Made by a program: the position numbers and the translations under genes
From: Sporobacter termitidis DSM 10068
GTDB lineage: Bacteria; Bacillota; Clostridia; Oscillospirales; Oscillospiraceae
Length of the DNA stretch: 64,000 bases
Assembly (NCBI RefSeq): GCF_900130065.1
Contig: NZ_FQXV01000006.1
Span: 1 to 64,000, forward strand
Direction of reading: 5' to 3'
Part shown: positions 39,928 through 48,436 of the stretch, piece after piece
How positions within the stretch are numbered: position 1 is the first letter of the stretch
Layout: each line of letters starts with the position of its first letter
The notes under the pieces: model-generated
The model's database searches: none
Told to the model about the DNA's origin: nothing
Seen by the model: the letters and a program-made list of their open reading frames with translations, nothing else

Positions 39928-41456
39928 TACACGTTTACTCCCATCGAATAATTAATGAGGTTCTGCTCTGTCAGTTCGTCCTTTTCGAGCTCACCGGCGA
40001 TGCTGCCGGCCCGCATTACCATAACCCGGTCACACATACCGATGACTTCCATCATCTCCGAGGAGATCATAATGACGGCGTACTTCTGCGCCACAAGGGA
40101 GTTGATGATCTTATAAATTTCGATCTTGGCGCCGACGTCGACGCCGCGGGTCGGTTCGTCCAGGATGAGCACCTTACAGTCCGAGGCCAGGAGCTTGGCG
40201 ATGGCGACCTTCTGCTGATTGCCGCCCGAAAGGCTGCTCGTGTTGTTTTCAACGGAGCCGACCTTGATGGCGAGCCTCTGTACCATATCCTCGATATAGT
40301 CTGTCTCTTTTTTCTTACTTATGACGTTGAACAGGCCGGTAAATGATTTCAGCCGGGTCATCGTGATGTTCTGCCGGATCGGCAGATTTAAAAGCACGCC
40401 GTGGGCCTTCCGGTCCTCGGGCAGCATCCCGATACCCTGTTTTACCGCGCTGCGCGGCGATTTGACCTTGATGGCCTTGCCGTTTAAGTAAATTTTTCCC
40501 GAATCCAGCGGATCGGCTCCGAAGATCGCCCGCATCGTCTCCGTCCGCCCGGAGCCGACGAGCCCGGAAATACCGAGCACCTCGCCCTCGTGGACTTCAA
40601 ACGACACGTCTTTCACGGCCCGGCCGCTGGCAATGTTTTCAACCTTAAAAATTGTCTCGCCGATATGCGATTCCCGCGCGGGGAAATAGCTCTCCAGCGT
40701 ACGGCCGATCATCAGGCTCACGAGCTTTTTCTCGTCAATGCTCGGGGTCTCATACGTGCCGACATAGCAGCCGTCCTTCATGACGGTGATGCGGTCGGAC
40801 AGCCTGAAAATCTCCTCCAGGCGGTGTGATATGTAGACGATCGCGACGCCCTTGGCCCGGAGATCGTTCAGCAGTTTGAACAGCTGCTCCACCTCGCTGG
40901 TGGCCAGAACGGCCGTCGGCTCGTCCAGGATGAGCACCGACGACTCGCGGGCCAGCGCCTTGCAGATTTCCACCACCTGCTGGTGGGCGACGCTGAGCTC
41001 CGACACCATTTTATTTACCGGAATATTCCCAAAGCCCAGGCTGTCCAAAACGTCCCGCGCTTTCTGGCGGAGCTTCTTCCAGTTGATCAGCTTTCCCTTT
41101 TCGCTGAGCTTGTCGATAAAGATATTTTCCGCCACCGTCAGGCTGCCGATAAGGGCAAACTCCTGGTATATGACGGAGACGCCGTGCTCGATGCCGTCCT
41201 TCGGGCAGCCGATATTCGCTTTTTTCCCGTTTATGTAAATCTCGCCGCTGTCCCGGACGTAGGCCCCGGACAGGATCTTCATCAGCGTTGACTTGCCCGC
41301 GCCGTTTTCACCGATCAGCGCGTGGATCTCGCCTGACCTGATTTGAAAGCAGACGTCCTGCAACGCCTTGACGCCGCCGAATATCTTGCAGATATTCTGC
41401 ATGTCCACGTGGTATTGCACGTCGGCCGTCACTTTTATTTCTGCTGTTTCAGCCAT
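39927..41456 (-). CDS. Ribose-type ABC transporter ATP-binding protein (RbsA/MglA family)
   Basis: 509 residues made of two ABC domains. The first has Walker [10 protein letters not shown] (about 52-60), signature LSVAHQQ and Walker B VLILDEPTAV; the second has the degenerate GLVGSGRTE, signature LSGGNQQKV (about 411) and VLILDEPTRGVDVG. One intact and one altered site is the norm for this family. It energises uptake together with the 38908 permease. A GGGGAGAG site lies before ATG 41456. Confidence 0.94.
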   Translation of the reverse strand: MAETAEIKVTADVQYHVDMQNICKIFGGVKALQDVCFQIRSGEIHALIGENGAGKSTLMKILSGAYVRDSGEIYINGKKANIGCPKDGIEHGVSVIYQEFALIGSLTVAENIFIDKLSEKGKLINWKKLRQKARDVLDSLGFGNIPVNKMVSELSVAHQQVVEICKALARESSVLILDEPTAVLATSEVEQLFKLLNDLRAKGVAIVYISHRLEEIFRLSDRITVMKDGCYVGTYETPSIDEKKLVSLMIGRTLESYFPARESHIGETIFKVENIASGRAVKDVSFEVHEGEVLGISGLVGSGRTETMRAIFGADPLDSGKIYLNGKAIKVKSPRSAVKQGIGMLPEDRKAHGVLLNLPIRQNITMTRLKSFTGLFNVISKKKETDYIEDMVQRLAIKVGSVENNTSSLSGGNQQKVAIAKLLASDCKVLILDEPTRGVDVGAKIEIYKIINSLVAQKYAVIMISSEMMEVIGMCDRVMVMRAGSIAGELEKDELTEQNLINYSMGVNV

Positions 41457-41686
41457 ATGTTCTCTCCCCTTTTGACCTGCGCCGTTTATTTCTCATTTCT
41501 CCTGCGCCCCTCGCTTTGGGACGCGAATACCGATACCTGTGTGTCATAATCATAGCCGCTCGGGCAAGGATAAATCAAGCCTAAAATATTAGCAATAACC
41601 GTCCGAAGCTTTCCTCGATGAAATATGTAAACCGAAACGCGCAGGGGGCGCCTGTTCCGGCAGCAGTCGTCGTTAAAACCGGGACT

Positions 41687-41724
41687 GGCAAGTCCTATAG
41701 ATCCTTCGACCCATAGGACTTGCC
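41687..41724 (-). terminator. Intra-operon hairpin after the binding-protein gene
   Basis: ggcaagtcctat (41687-41698) pairs perfectly with ataggacttgcc (41713-41724), 14-nt loop, no T-run. It lies 26 nt after the binding-protein stop and probably protects that part of the message, a common way to make more binding protein than ATPase. The rest of 41457-41749 shows no gene. Confidence 0.6.
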
Positions 41725-41749
41725 ATTATTAATGCGTCTTGCGGGTTTA

Positions 41750-43081
41750 TCAGCCGAGTGTCGTAAACGTGACGTCGGGCAGGGTCGAGAATTCGCTGTC
41801 GCTGAGCCACTGATCCGCGTTATCCTTTGTGACGAGGACATTCTGCATAAAGATTTCGCTGGGCATATTTGTCGCGTCAAAGCCGTCGTGGAAGATCTTG
41901 TAGACGAGATCGGTGGTCGTTTTGGCCCAGGTGTAGGGACTGGCGAGCGTGAGGCAGAGATACGTGCCGTCCTTGACCATCTGAACGGCTTCCTTCGTGC
42001 CATCGCCGACGCTTGCCACCAGAACGTCCGTGCCGACCTTCAGGCCAGCCTGCTGCAGAGCCTTGATGGCACCGAAGCCTTCCTGGTCGTTATCGGTGAA
42101 GAACAGGTTGATGTCCGGGTGCGCGGTAACGATATCCTGCGCGGCCTTCATGCCGCCCTCCTGGCTCCAGGCGCCGTCGAGGGAGGCGACAACAGACCAG
42201 TTGTAATCCGGATCGGAAAACTTCGCGGTTTTGACAATCTGCTGCTCGAGGTTATAGCCGTAGAGCATCGCGTCTTCCCTTGAGGGGAAGGGCTTGCCCA
42301 TCTGAATCGCTCTTTCATAGACGAAGCCGCCGATAAAGCCGTTGAGCTTGCTCTCCGCGATCGTGTGACCGATCTGGCCGGGGCTCGTGGCCGCGATGAC
42401 TTCCTTGTCCTTATACTGGTCCGCGGCATACTTGCCGACCAGGAAGCCCTGCTCGTAATACGTGGTGGCCGCCGTGGTGATCGCGGGAGAATCCGCCTGG
42501 AATGGCAGGCCGAGGCCGATGACCGGAACGCCGGCGGCGACGGCGTCCTTGATGGCGGGCGTCTCGGTGTTGACGTCCAGGTCGCAGTCGATGATCACGT
42601 CGACCCCCAGCGTCACCATGTTCTGAATGTTGGCAACCTGCTTGTTGAGATCGCCGTCGGAGACCGCAGTGGTCAGCTCAAAGCCGTTCTTCTGGCACTC
42701 TTTCGTGATCTCCTCCGTCATGGCGGCAAAGAACGGGGTGCCGTTCGTCCAGGTGACGTAGCCGACCTTGACCTTGTCCTTCTTGTTGTCGGCCTTGATG
42801 GCCTTGTCGATGCTGGCGCGGGACTTCTCCTGCGGGCCATAGAGGCCGCTCCAGGGGATCCTGTTGGACATCGTATAGACCTCGGAATTCGGGTCGCCGA
42901 TCGCGGGGATCTCCGGAGAGGTCGTGGCCGGGGACGACGCCGAGGGCGACGCGGACGGCGTGGCCGACGCGGACGGGGACGCCGATGCCGACGGCTCCGT
43001 CTTTGGCGCGCAGCCGTAGAGGAGCGATGCGGACATCACAAGAACGAGAACGATAAGGACTGCCATCTTTAACTTTTTCAA
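41750..43081 (-). CDS. Ribose-type ABC transporter substrate-binding lipoprotein
   Basis: 443 residues from TTG 43081, 6 nt after AAGGAGG. The signal peptide LKMAVLIVLVLVMSASLLYG is followed by a lipobox Cys. A Ser/Pro/Ala linker (about residues 28-50, SASPSASATPSASPSASS) leads to a Peripla_BP_4 domain: KDKVKVGYVTWTNGTPFFAA, MVTLGVDVIIDCDLDVNTET, and LFFTDNDQEGFGAIKALQQA. These proteins bind sugars, autoinducers or polyols outside the membrane. The extended linker also occurs in the 46086 binding protein. Likely induced by the divergent PucR-type regulator. Confidence 0.92.
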   Translation of the reverse strand: MKKLKMAVLIVLVLVMSASLLYGCAPKTEPSASASPSASATPSASPSASSPATTSPEIPAIGDPNSEVYTMSNRIPWSGLYGPQEKSRASIDKAIKADNKKDKVKVGYVTWTNGTPFFAAMTEEITKECQKNGFELTTAVSDGDLNKQVANIQNMVTLGVDVIIDCDLDVNTETPAIKDAVAAGVPVIGLGLPFQADSPAITTAATTYYEQGFLVGKYAADQYKDKEVIAATSPGQIGHTIAESKLNGFIGGFVYERAIQMGKPFPSREDAMLYGYNLEQQIVKTAKFSDPDYNWSVVASLDGAWSQEGGMKAAQDIVTAHPDINLFFTDNDQEGFGAIKALQQAGLKVGTDVLVASVGDGTKEAVQMVKDGTYLCLTLASPYTWAKTTTDLVYKIFHDGFDATNMPSEIFMQNVLVTKDNADQWLSDSEFSTLPDVTFTTLG

Positions 43082-43364
43082 CTGTTTTTCCTCCTTAGTT
43101 TTTCTATTTGCCGTTTCGACGAAATATTTTACGTATTTTCGGTTTATATTCACCCGCTTTCCAATCTGGCTCACGGATACATATCGACACGTTATCTCCC
43201 GCCAAGGCGGAACTCATATATGGAACAAAGCAATAGCCTCAGCCATGGTCCGGACGGCGGGGAAATTCCCCGGCGCGCGGTTTTCTGATAATTATTGCCT
43301 CTGGAAGAAAGTTTGCCCTTTGTTTTGCAGAGATATTCAATCCGCGCCGTGAGCTCCGGATTAT

Positions 43365-43393
43365 TATATAGCAAAAATCTCATCTGTCATCAA
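43365..43393 (-). promoter_or_regulatory. Promoter for the ribose-type ABC operon
   Basis: Minus strand TTGATG (43393-43388), 17 nt, TATATA (43370-43365). Transcription would start near 43358, leaving a leader of about 275 nt with hairpins such as ccgggg-aatt-tccccg and ccgcc-tt-ggcgg. The leader holds no gene I can support. Confidence 0.55.
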
Positions 43394-43835
43394 GAGAATA
43401 TGGGGGACGTATTGTTGCAAACAGGCCCTAAAATTTTGTGCATTTAGTACATCTGCCGATGATTGCATCGCCGCGCACGGCCCATTTGTGACTTTTTACT
43501 ATAATAGCACGATGGACGTTCCAAGTCTTTGGCGCACCTTACAATGCGTCGCGCAATCTATCGTGCCAGGTATAAAAAAAATTCGATTTTATTCTTCTTT
43601 TTTCGAGCGTATGTTTTTGCTCCGGCATAATTTGTACTTTTGCCATACAATATTTAAATTTTATTATATTATCCTACAATATATATTTTCGACCAGATTA
43701 TCATTCGCTGCCGCCGCCGCAAAACCGGCACCCGATTAACAGAGGAAAATCAACGGCCTTGGGCGGCAGTTGTCATAAAAGGCAGAAATGCCGGCAGCGA
43801 AAATGGCGAAGAACTATTCTGCCCAAATTAACAGG

Positions 43836-43867
43836 GTCGAATTTTGTAGTATATTACAAAATTCGAC
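43836..43867. promoter_or_regulatory. Palindromic operator upstream of the PucR-type gene
   Basis: gtcgaattttgta (43836-43848) and tacaaaattcgac (43855-43867): a perfect 13-bp inverted repeat, 6-nt centre, 83 bp before the regulator start in an AT-rich stretch. It is a good candidate for the regulator's own site. 43394-43835 is otherwise AT-rich with no supportable gene. Confidence 0.65.
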
Positions 43868-43949
43868 AGCCAAAATTGACTTCACCTGCCGGCCATGAGA
43901 TACTTTAAACATTGGTTGACATATTATCGAGAGAGCGGAGGGAAGACAG

Positions 43950-45551
43950 TTGCAGATTTCACTGAACATCATCCTCGATGTGCTGGAGTCCTATCGGCAG
44001 GAAATTCACGTGTCCTCCGGCAGCAAGCTGTCGTTTTCCCGATGCCTGCCGCTGCCCGACGATACCGGGGACATGGCGGGCGACTGCATCTACGTGGGTG
44101 GCCTTGCCAAGGCGCTGGCGCTGCGCGGTGAGGGGGTGGATATCTGCTGCATTTGCCTGCGCGACCGCGTCAAGGACGAGGCGGAGACGGACGCTGCTCT
44201 CAACGGCCTGATCATCATCAACGAGAACATCTCGCCCAATGCGCTGCTGATGCTGGTACAGAACAGATTCTTCGCCATTCTCGACTGGATACAGCAGATG
44301 CACGAAACGATGATCCACGATGGGTCGATGCAGGACATCGTCGATCTGTGCGCGCCCGTTATTGACAATTACATCGCCGTTTCCGATTCCTCGCTGATGC
44401 TGCTGGCCTATTCGAGATTTATCCCCTGTGACGACCCGATCTGCGTCAATCTCGTCAAATACGGCTATCACCCGGAGGAATCCATCCAGAAGTTCAAGGA
44501 GTACGACCTTTTCAGAAAGTGGGAAATGGCCGACGGCATCTATATCGACGACACGCGCACGACGGCGAAGTATGTCGCCCTCAATAAGATATTCAAATTC
44601 CGCAACGTCTATTTCGCCCACGTGGTGCTCACCTGCAACAGGAAGCCGCTTACGCCCGGCATGATCGACCTCTTTCAGATGTTTCTGGACGCGCTGGCCG
44701 TCTACATCGAGCGCGCCTGGGAGGCAAAGAGCGCGTGCAACCACATATACGACACGTTTTTGACGGACCTCATCGAGGGGAATATCTCCAGCAAGAAGGT
44801 CATCGAGGAGCGGGCCCAATATGTGGGGATACCGCTGACGGGCCGGTACTGCCTCTTTCAGATCATCTCCAACGACTCGGCCAACATGTCCATCGGCAAG
44901 ATGCTCATGGAGTTTTCCGATCTGTTCCCGAGATTCCGGTTCATCCGGTACCAGCAGCGCATCGTCGCCATCAACAATTTTTTCCCCCACGACGACCCGG
45001 AGGAGCAACTGCAGGCCATCTGCCGGAGCCTCGAGGTCTTTTTGGAGAAATACGACGCGCTCTGCGGCGTCAGCCTCTTTTTCGACGCGCTGGACGAGAT
45101 TCCCTTCTCCTTCAGGCAGTCGACGCTGGCGCTCAAGTACATCGACCGCCTCGGCAGGGGCGGCACGGGGGGCCGTCTGGTCCTCCAGGACGAAAAGCAG
45201 TCCCCGCGGATCAACCACTTTTCCGACAGCTATATCTTCTGCCTCGTGGGCGAATACGAGCCGAACGCGGAGCTGTGGTATCACAGCGATTATCACGCCA
45301 TGCTCAGAAAGCTGCACGATTACGACGCGCGCCACAAGAGCAACACCGTCCAGATCCTGCAGACATATCTGAGCCTGGAACGCAGCGCAACCGGGACGGG
45401 CGCCGCCCTCAACATGCACCGCAACAATGTCCTCTACCACATCAGCCGCATCGAGGAAATGCTCAGCGTCGATTTTGACAGTCCCTCCGTCCGCTTTATG
45501 ATGCTGATGTCGTTTATCCTGCTGGAGCTCTACGGGTTTAACAACGAATAA
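43950..45551 (+). CDS. PucR/CdaR family transcriptional regulator
   Basis: 533 residues, TTG start at 43950 after GGAGGGA (6-nt gap). The C-terminus has the PucR helix-turn-helix: YLSLERSATGTGAALNMHRN and NVLYHISRIEEML (about residues 470-505). The N-terminal 110 residues are a PurC-like or PucR N-domain (LDVLESYRQEIHVSSGSKLS) and the middle a GGDEF-like non-catalytic fold. Such activators respond to small metabolites. It faces the ABC operon on the other strand, so it probably regulates it, and the palindrome at 43836 may be its binding site. Confidence 0.85.
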   Translation: MQISLNIILDVLESYRQEIHVSSGSKLSFSRCLPLPDDTGDMAGDCIYVGGLAKALALRGEGVDICCICLRDRVKDEAETDAALNGLIIINENISPNALLMLVQNRFFAILDWIQQMHETMIHDGSMQDIVDLCAPVIDNYIAVSDSSLMLLAYSRFIPCDDPICVNLVKYGYHPEESIQKFKEYDLFRKWEMADGIYIDDTRTTAKYVALNKIFKFRNVYFAHVVLTCNRKPLTPGMIDLFQMFLDALAVYIERAWEAKSACNHIYDTFLTDLIEGNISSKKVIEERAQYVGIPLTGRYCLFQIISNDSANMSIGKMLMEFSDLFPRFRFIRYQQRIVAINNFFPHDDPEEQLQAICRSLEVFLEKYDALCGVSLFFDALDEIPFSFRQSTLALKYIDRLGRGGTGGRLVLQDEKQSPRINHFSDSYIFCLVGEYEPNAELWYHSDYHAMLRKLHDYDARHKSNTVQILQTYLSLERSATGTGAALNMHRNNVLYHISRIEEMLSVDFDSPSVRFMMLMSFILLELYGFNNE

Positions 45552-45571
45552 ATCGGAAGCCGTCGCAATAC

Positions 45572-45630
45572 AGGCGATCGCAGATCGCCCCTACGGGTAC
45601 CACGCACGTAGGGGCGATCTGTATTCGCCT
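45572..45630. repeat. Palindromic repeat, core gcgatc...gatcgcc
   Basis: aggcgatcgcagatcgcccc with ctacg, 11-nt spacer, then cgtaggggcgatctgtattc with gcct: each arm is itself palindromic and the two arms mirror each other. It lies in the convergent gap after the PucR-type gene. Confidence 0.8.
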
Positions 45631-45641
45631 CGTTCCTTCCC

Positions 45642-45721
45642 GTGTAGGGGCCGCCGTCCTCGGCGGCCCATTCCCCGTGTGTGCTCTGCATGCGGGCCGC
45701 CGAAGACGGCGGCCCCTACAC
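45642..45721. repeat. Palindromic repeat, core gccgccgtcctcggcggc
   Basis: A 28-bp left arm (45642-45669) and its mirror (45694-45721) match at 27 of 28 positions. Ends are gtgtagggg / cccctacac as in the neighbouring element, but the core differs. Confidence 0.8.
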
Positions 45722-45760
45722 TCTTGTTTAAGAGTCATTCATGCTTCATCAAGTACTAAT

Positions 45761-45797
45761 TTCGTACTTTATATTCGTACTTTATATTCGTACTTTA
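45761..45797. repeat. Three direct 13-bp repeats
   Basis: ttcgtactttata at 45761 and 45774, and ttcgtacttta at 45787. Confidence 0.85.
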
Positions 45798-45824
45798 TTA
45801 TGAGTCTTCCCGCGCTTATTTAAA

Positions 45825-45895
45825 TGTCATTCCCGCGAAGGCGGGAATCCAGGCCCGCGCGAAAGCTGTGGATTCCCGCCTTCGCGGGAATGACA
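45825..45895. repeat. 26-bp perfect inverted repeat (attcccgcgaaggcgggaat element)
   Basis: Arms at 45825-45850 and 45870-45895 are perfect mirror images around a 19-nt centre. Each arm also contains its own small palindrome (cccgcgaaggcggg). This type of element is widespread in many bacterial genomes. Confidence 0.85.
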
Positions 45896-45896
45896 T

Positions 45897-45990
45897 GATT
45901 GGGCGGAAATTACATGATTGGGCGGGAATTACATGATTGGGTGGGAATGACATGATTGCGCGAAAATTATATAATTGGGCGAGAATGACA
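45897..45990. repeat. Five degenerate 19-bp tandem repeats
   Basis: Units starting gattgggcg at 45897, 45916, 45935, 45954 and 45973 with an exact 19-bp period and drifting sequence (for example gattgggcgggaattacat). They abut the inverted repeat at 45895. Confidence 0.85.
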
Positions 45991-46039
45991 GCATGGTGGG
46001 CCTTGCGCCTCGTTGCGGCGGCAATGACACGTACATAAT

Positions 46040-46075
46040 AAACGAGCGCCCGCAGTTTGCGGGCGCTTGTTTATT
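46040..46075 (-). terminator. Terminator of the nucleoside operon
   Basis: On the minus strand aagcgcccgc / gcgggcgctc around a short loop followed by GTTTATTATG; 10 nt after the stop of the 46086 gene. Confidence 0.8.
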
Positions 46076-46085
46076 GTTGAAAATC

Positions 46086-47264
46086 TTACCCCTGGTAATC
46101 CACGGTGACGAGGTTGACGGTGGGGGTCGTCTTCGGGTCGGAGCTGTTGTTGACGACGATAGCGCCGCTGACGAGTTTGTCAAAGAGCGCCTTGTACTGG
46201 TCGACGGTGAAGGTCTTCAGCCGCCAGGAGTCGCCCTCTGTCGGCAGGCCGACGTCGCCCTCAGCGGCGCCCAGCGTGGCTGTCTTGCCGGAGAGGTCCG
46301 CGGGCCACGCCTTGCTATTGTCATACAGCGCCTTGAGCGACTGCTGGACGGAGACGGCCAGCTCTTTCATGGCGGAGGTGATGATCGTTGTGGAGACGGC
46401 AGACTGGTCGACGTCGACGCCGATGACCTTGCCGTTGGCGGCCGCTTCAGCCGCCGCGACGATGCTGTTGTAGATGCCGCCGCCGCAGGAGAAGACGACC
46501 TCCGTGCCGCCGGTGTACCAGCCGTCCATCTTGGTACGGATGTCATCCGTGGGACCGAAGCCGCCGGCGTACCAGTAATTGATCTGAACGTCGCCCTTCT
46601 TCAGGCCTTTTTCGGCAGCGGCCGCGTCGGCGCCCTGGACGAAGCCATAGCCGTAGCGGATGACGGCCGGGACAGCCATGCCGCCGGCGAAGCCCAGCTT
46701 GGTGTAGCCGTCCATGACGGCGGCGTAACCGGCCAGATAACCGGCCTGCTCTTCTTTATACAGGATACAGTGGACGTTGGCGTTGATCTTGATTGCGGTG
46801 GCGTCGTCGGCCGGATGGGGCTGGCCGTCGAGCAGAAGGAACTGCACGTCGGGATACTTTGTCTGCACGTCGTAGATGGCTTCCTCAAACAGATAGCCGG
46901 GGCAGACAACGACTGTGGCGCCCTTGTCGATGGCGGTGGCGATGGTCTCCTCGCGGGCCGCCGTGGAGTCCTCGGTGGGGCGGTAATACGCGTACGTGAT
47001 GTTGTTCTCCTCCGCGTATGCCTTCACGCCGTTCCAGGACGCTTCGTTAAAGGACTTGTCGTCGATATTGCCGACGTCCGTGATGAGGGCCAGCTCATAG
47101 GTGCCCGACGCGGACGACGGCGAGGCGGACGGCGTTGCGGAAGCGCCGGCGGAGGCGGACGCCGAGGGGGACGGGGCTGTGTTCGACCCGCCGCACGAGG
47201 TTGCAATAGTGACAAGGCCGACGACCAGCACTACGGCAAGAAGCACTGAAAAGATTTTTCTCAT
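46086..47264 (-). CDS. BMP family nucleoside-binding lipoprotein (PnrA/BmpA-like)
   Basis: 392 residues. Signal peptide MRKIFSVLLAVVLVVGLVTI with lipid-attachment Cys in ATSCGG, then a Ser/Ala/Pro linker like that of the 41750 protein. The BMP signature is clear: ALITDVGNIDDKSFNEASWN (about 58-77), then VVVCPGYLFEEAIYDVQTKY, IGVDVDQSAVSTTIITSAMK. BMP proteins bind purine or pyrimidine nucleosides for an ABC importer. Here it is the last gene of the operon, 67 nt after cdd; all other parts of the importer lie upstream. Confidence 0.93.
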   Translation of the reverse strand: MRKIFSVLLAVVLVVGLVTIATSCGGSNTAPSPSASASAGASATPSASPSSASGTYELALITDVGNIDDKSFNEASWNGVKAYAEENNITYAYYRPTEDSTAAREETIATAIDKGATVVVCPGYLFEEAIYDVQTKYPDVQFLLLDGQPHPADDATAIKINANVHCILYKEEQAGYLAGYAAVMDGYTKLGFAGGMAVPAVIRYGYGFVQGADAAAAEKGLKKGDVQINYWYAGGFGPTDDIRTKMDGWYTGGTEVVFSCGGGIYNSIVAAAEAAANGKVIGVDVDQSAVSTTIITSAMKELAVSVQQSLKALYDNSKAWPADLSGKTATLGAAEGDVGLPTEGDSWRLKTFTVDQYKALFDKLVSGAIVVNNSSDPKTTPTVNLVTVDYQG

Positions 47265-47331
47265 GTTTTATCCTCCTGAAATTTATTAAATGTGGTTTTG
47301 AGACTGCATTTGCGCCACATTTTTACACGGT

Positions 47332-47745
47332 TCATGCGAGGTTTTCCGGCCCGAAGCCGAGAGGCAGGATATCGCTCAGCCTGTACGCCTTCGGATTTCC
47401 GCCGCCGTCCGCCAGGACGACCTCAAACGCGTCGGGCTTTGCGAACTCCATCATCACCTGGCGGCAGACGCCGCAGGGCGCGACAAGCGCGTCCGGCCCG
47501 CCGCCCTCTCTCCCGCCGCTGACGGCGATGGCCGTAAAATCTCTCTTTCCGTCCGATACGGCCTTGAAAAACGCGACGCGTTCGGCGCAGACCGTCGGGG
47601 AAAACGACGCGTTTTCTATATTGGCGCCGATATACACGGTCCCGTCCGAGCAGAGGAGCGCCGCCCCCACCGCAAAATGGGAATAGGGGCAGTAGGAGGC
47701 TTTCCGGGCGTCAACAGCCGCTTTTAAAAGCGCCGCGTGGTCCAT
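47332..47745 (-). CDS. cdd: Cytidine deaminase
   Basis: 137 residues, ATG 47745 lies 2 nt after the deoC stop. The zinc motif is complete: Cys/Glu in ASFSPTVCAERVAFFKAV and the two Cys in APCGVCRQVM. ARKASYCPYSHFAVGAALLC is the conserved substrate strand. It converts cytidine and deoxycytidine to uridine and deoxyuridine plus ammonia. Length fits the small tetrameric type. The operon context, nucleoside ABC genes plus deoC, points to salvage and catabolism of imported nucleosides. Confidence 0.94.
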   Translation of the reverse strand: MDHAALLKAAVDARKASYCPYSHFAVGAALLCSDGTVYIGANIENASFSPTVCAERVAFFKAVSDGKRDFTAIAVSGGREGGGPDALVAPCGVCRQVMMEFAKPDAFEVVLADGGGNPKAYRLSDILPLGFGPENLA

Positions 47746-47747
47746 GC

Positions 47748-48407
47748 TCAGCGCGCCTCCCGCGCTTTTAAAATCTTGACGATCCGGCTTGTGCCGAGGC
47801 GTCCGCTGCCCAGGCGGATAAATTCCTCGGCGTCCTCCAGCGAGGAAATCCCGCCGGACGCCTTGACCTGCACCTTGGGGCCGATGTTGGCCTTCAGGAG
47901 CCTGACATCCGCAAAGGTCGCGCCGCCCGTGGAAAAGCCGGTAGAGGTTTTGATAAAGTCCGCGCCGGTGTCGGTGACGATGCGGCACATCGTTTTTTTC
48001 TCGTCTTCCGTGAGTAAGCACGTCTCGATGATCACCTTCAGGACGCGGCCGCCGCAGGCCGCTTTTACCGCCCTGATCTCTCCTTCGACGGCGGCAAGGT
48101 CGCCGTCCTTCAACAGGCCGACGTTGATCACCATGTCGATCTCGTCCGCCCCGTTTTTAACGGCGTCCTCGGTCTCAAAGACCTTTGTCGCCGTTGTGGC
48201 GTAGCCGTTGGGGAACCCGATGACGGTGCAGACCTTCATGCGGTCCCCGGTATAGTCCTTGGCGCGCCCTACAAACGACGGCGGGATGCAGACGCTGGCG
48301 GTCTGATATTTCACTGCGTCGTCGCACAGCTCTTTGATCTGCGCCCAGGTGCTGTCGACACCCAGTACCGTATGGTCAACCTTTGACAGGATTTCTTTAA
48401 TATCCAT
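47748..48407 (-). CDS. deoC: Deoxyribose-phosphate aldolase
   Basis: 219 residues. The Schiff-base Lys is in DFIKTSTGFSTGGATF (about residue 152) and the second Lys in VQVKASGGISSLEDAEEF (about 180). VDHTVLGVDSTWAQIKELCD at the start is typical. It splits 2-deoxyribose 5-phosphate into glyceraldehyde 3-phosphate and acetaldehyde, the last step of deoxynucleoside breakdown. It lies between the permease and cdd genes of the nucleoside operon. No nucleoside phosphorylase or phosphopentomutase gene is present in the window. Confidence 0.95.
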   Translation of the reverse strand: MDIKEILSKVDHTVLGVDSTWAQIKELCDDAVKYQTASVCIPPSFVGRAKDYTGDRMKVCTVIGFPNGYATTATKVFETEDAVKNGADEIDMVINVGLLKDGDLAAVEGEIRAVKAACGGRVLKVIIETCLLTEDEKKTMCRIVTDTGADFIKTSTGFSTGGATFADVRLLKANIGPKVQVKASGGISSLEDAEEFIRLGSGRLGTSRIVKILKAREAR

Positions 48408-48436
48408 AATGAATCTCCAATCGTGCGGATATAAGG

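Noticed and set aside
43200-43340. Cyclic di-GMP (GEMM) riboswitch in the ABC operon leader
   Set aside because: A stretch AAAGGGCAAAC on the minus strand resembles one GEMM element, but the required GACGCAAAGCC and receptor stem are missing.
43488-43739. 83-codon plus-strand frame in the AT-rich region
   Set aside because: Random composition, no ribosome site, lies in a promoter-rich intergenic stretch.
45897-45990. CRISPR-like short repeats
   Set aside because: 19-bp units are directly contiguous with no spacers and vary in sequence.
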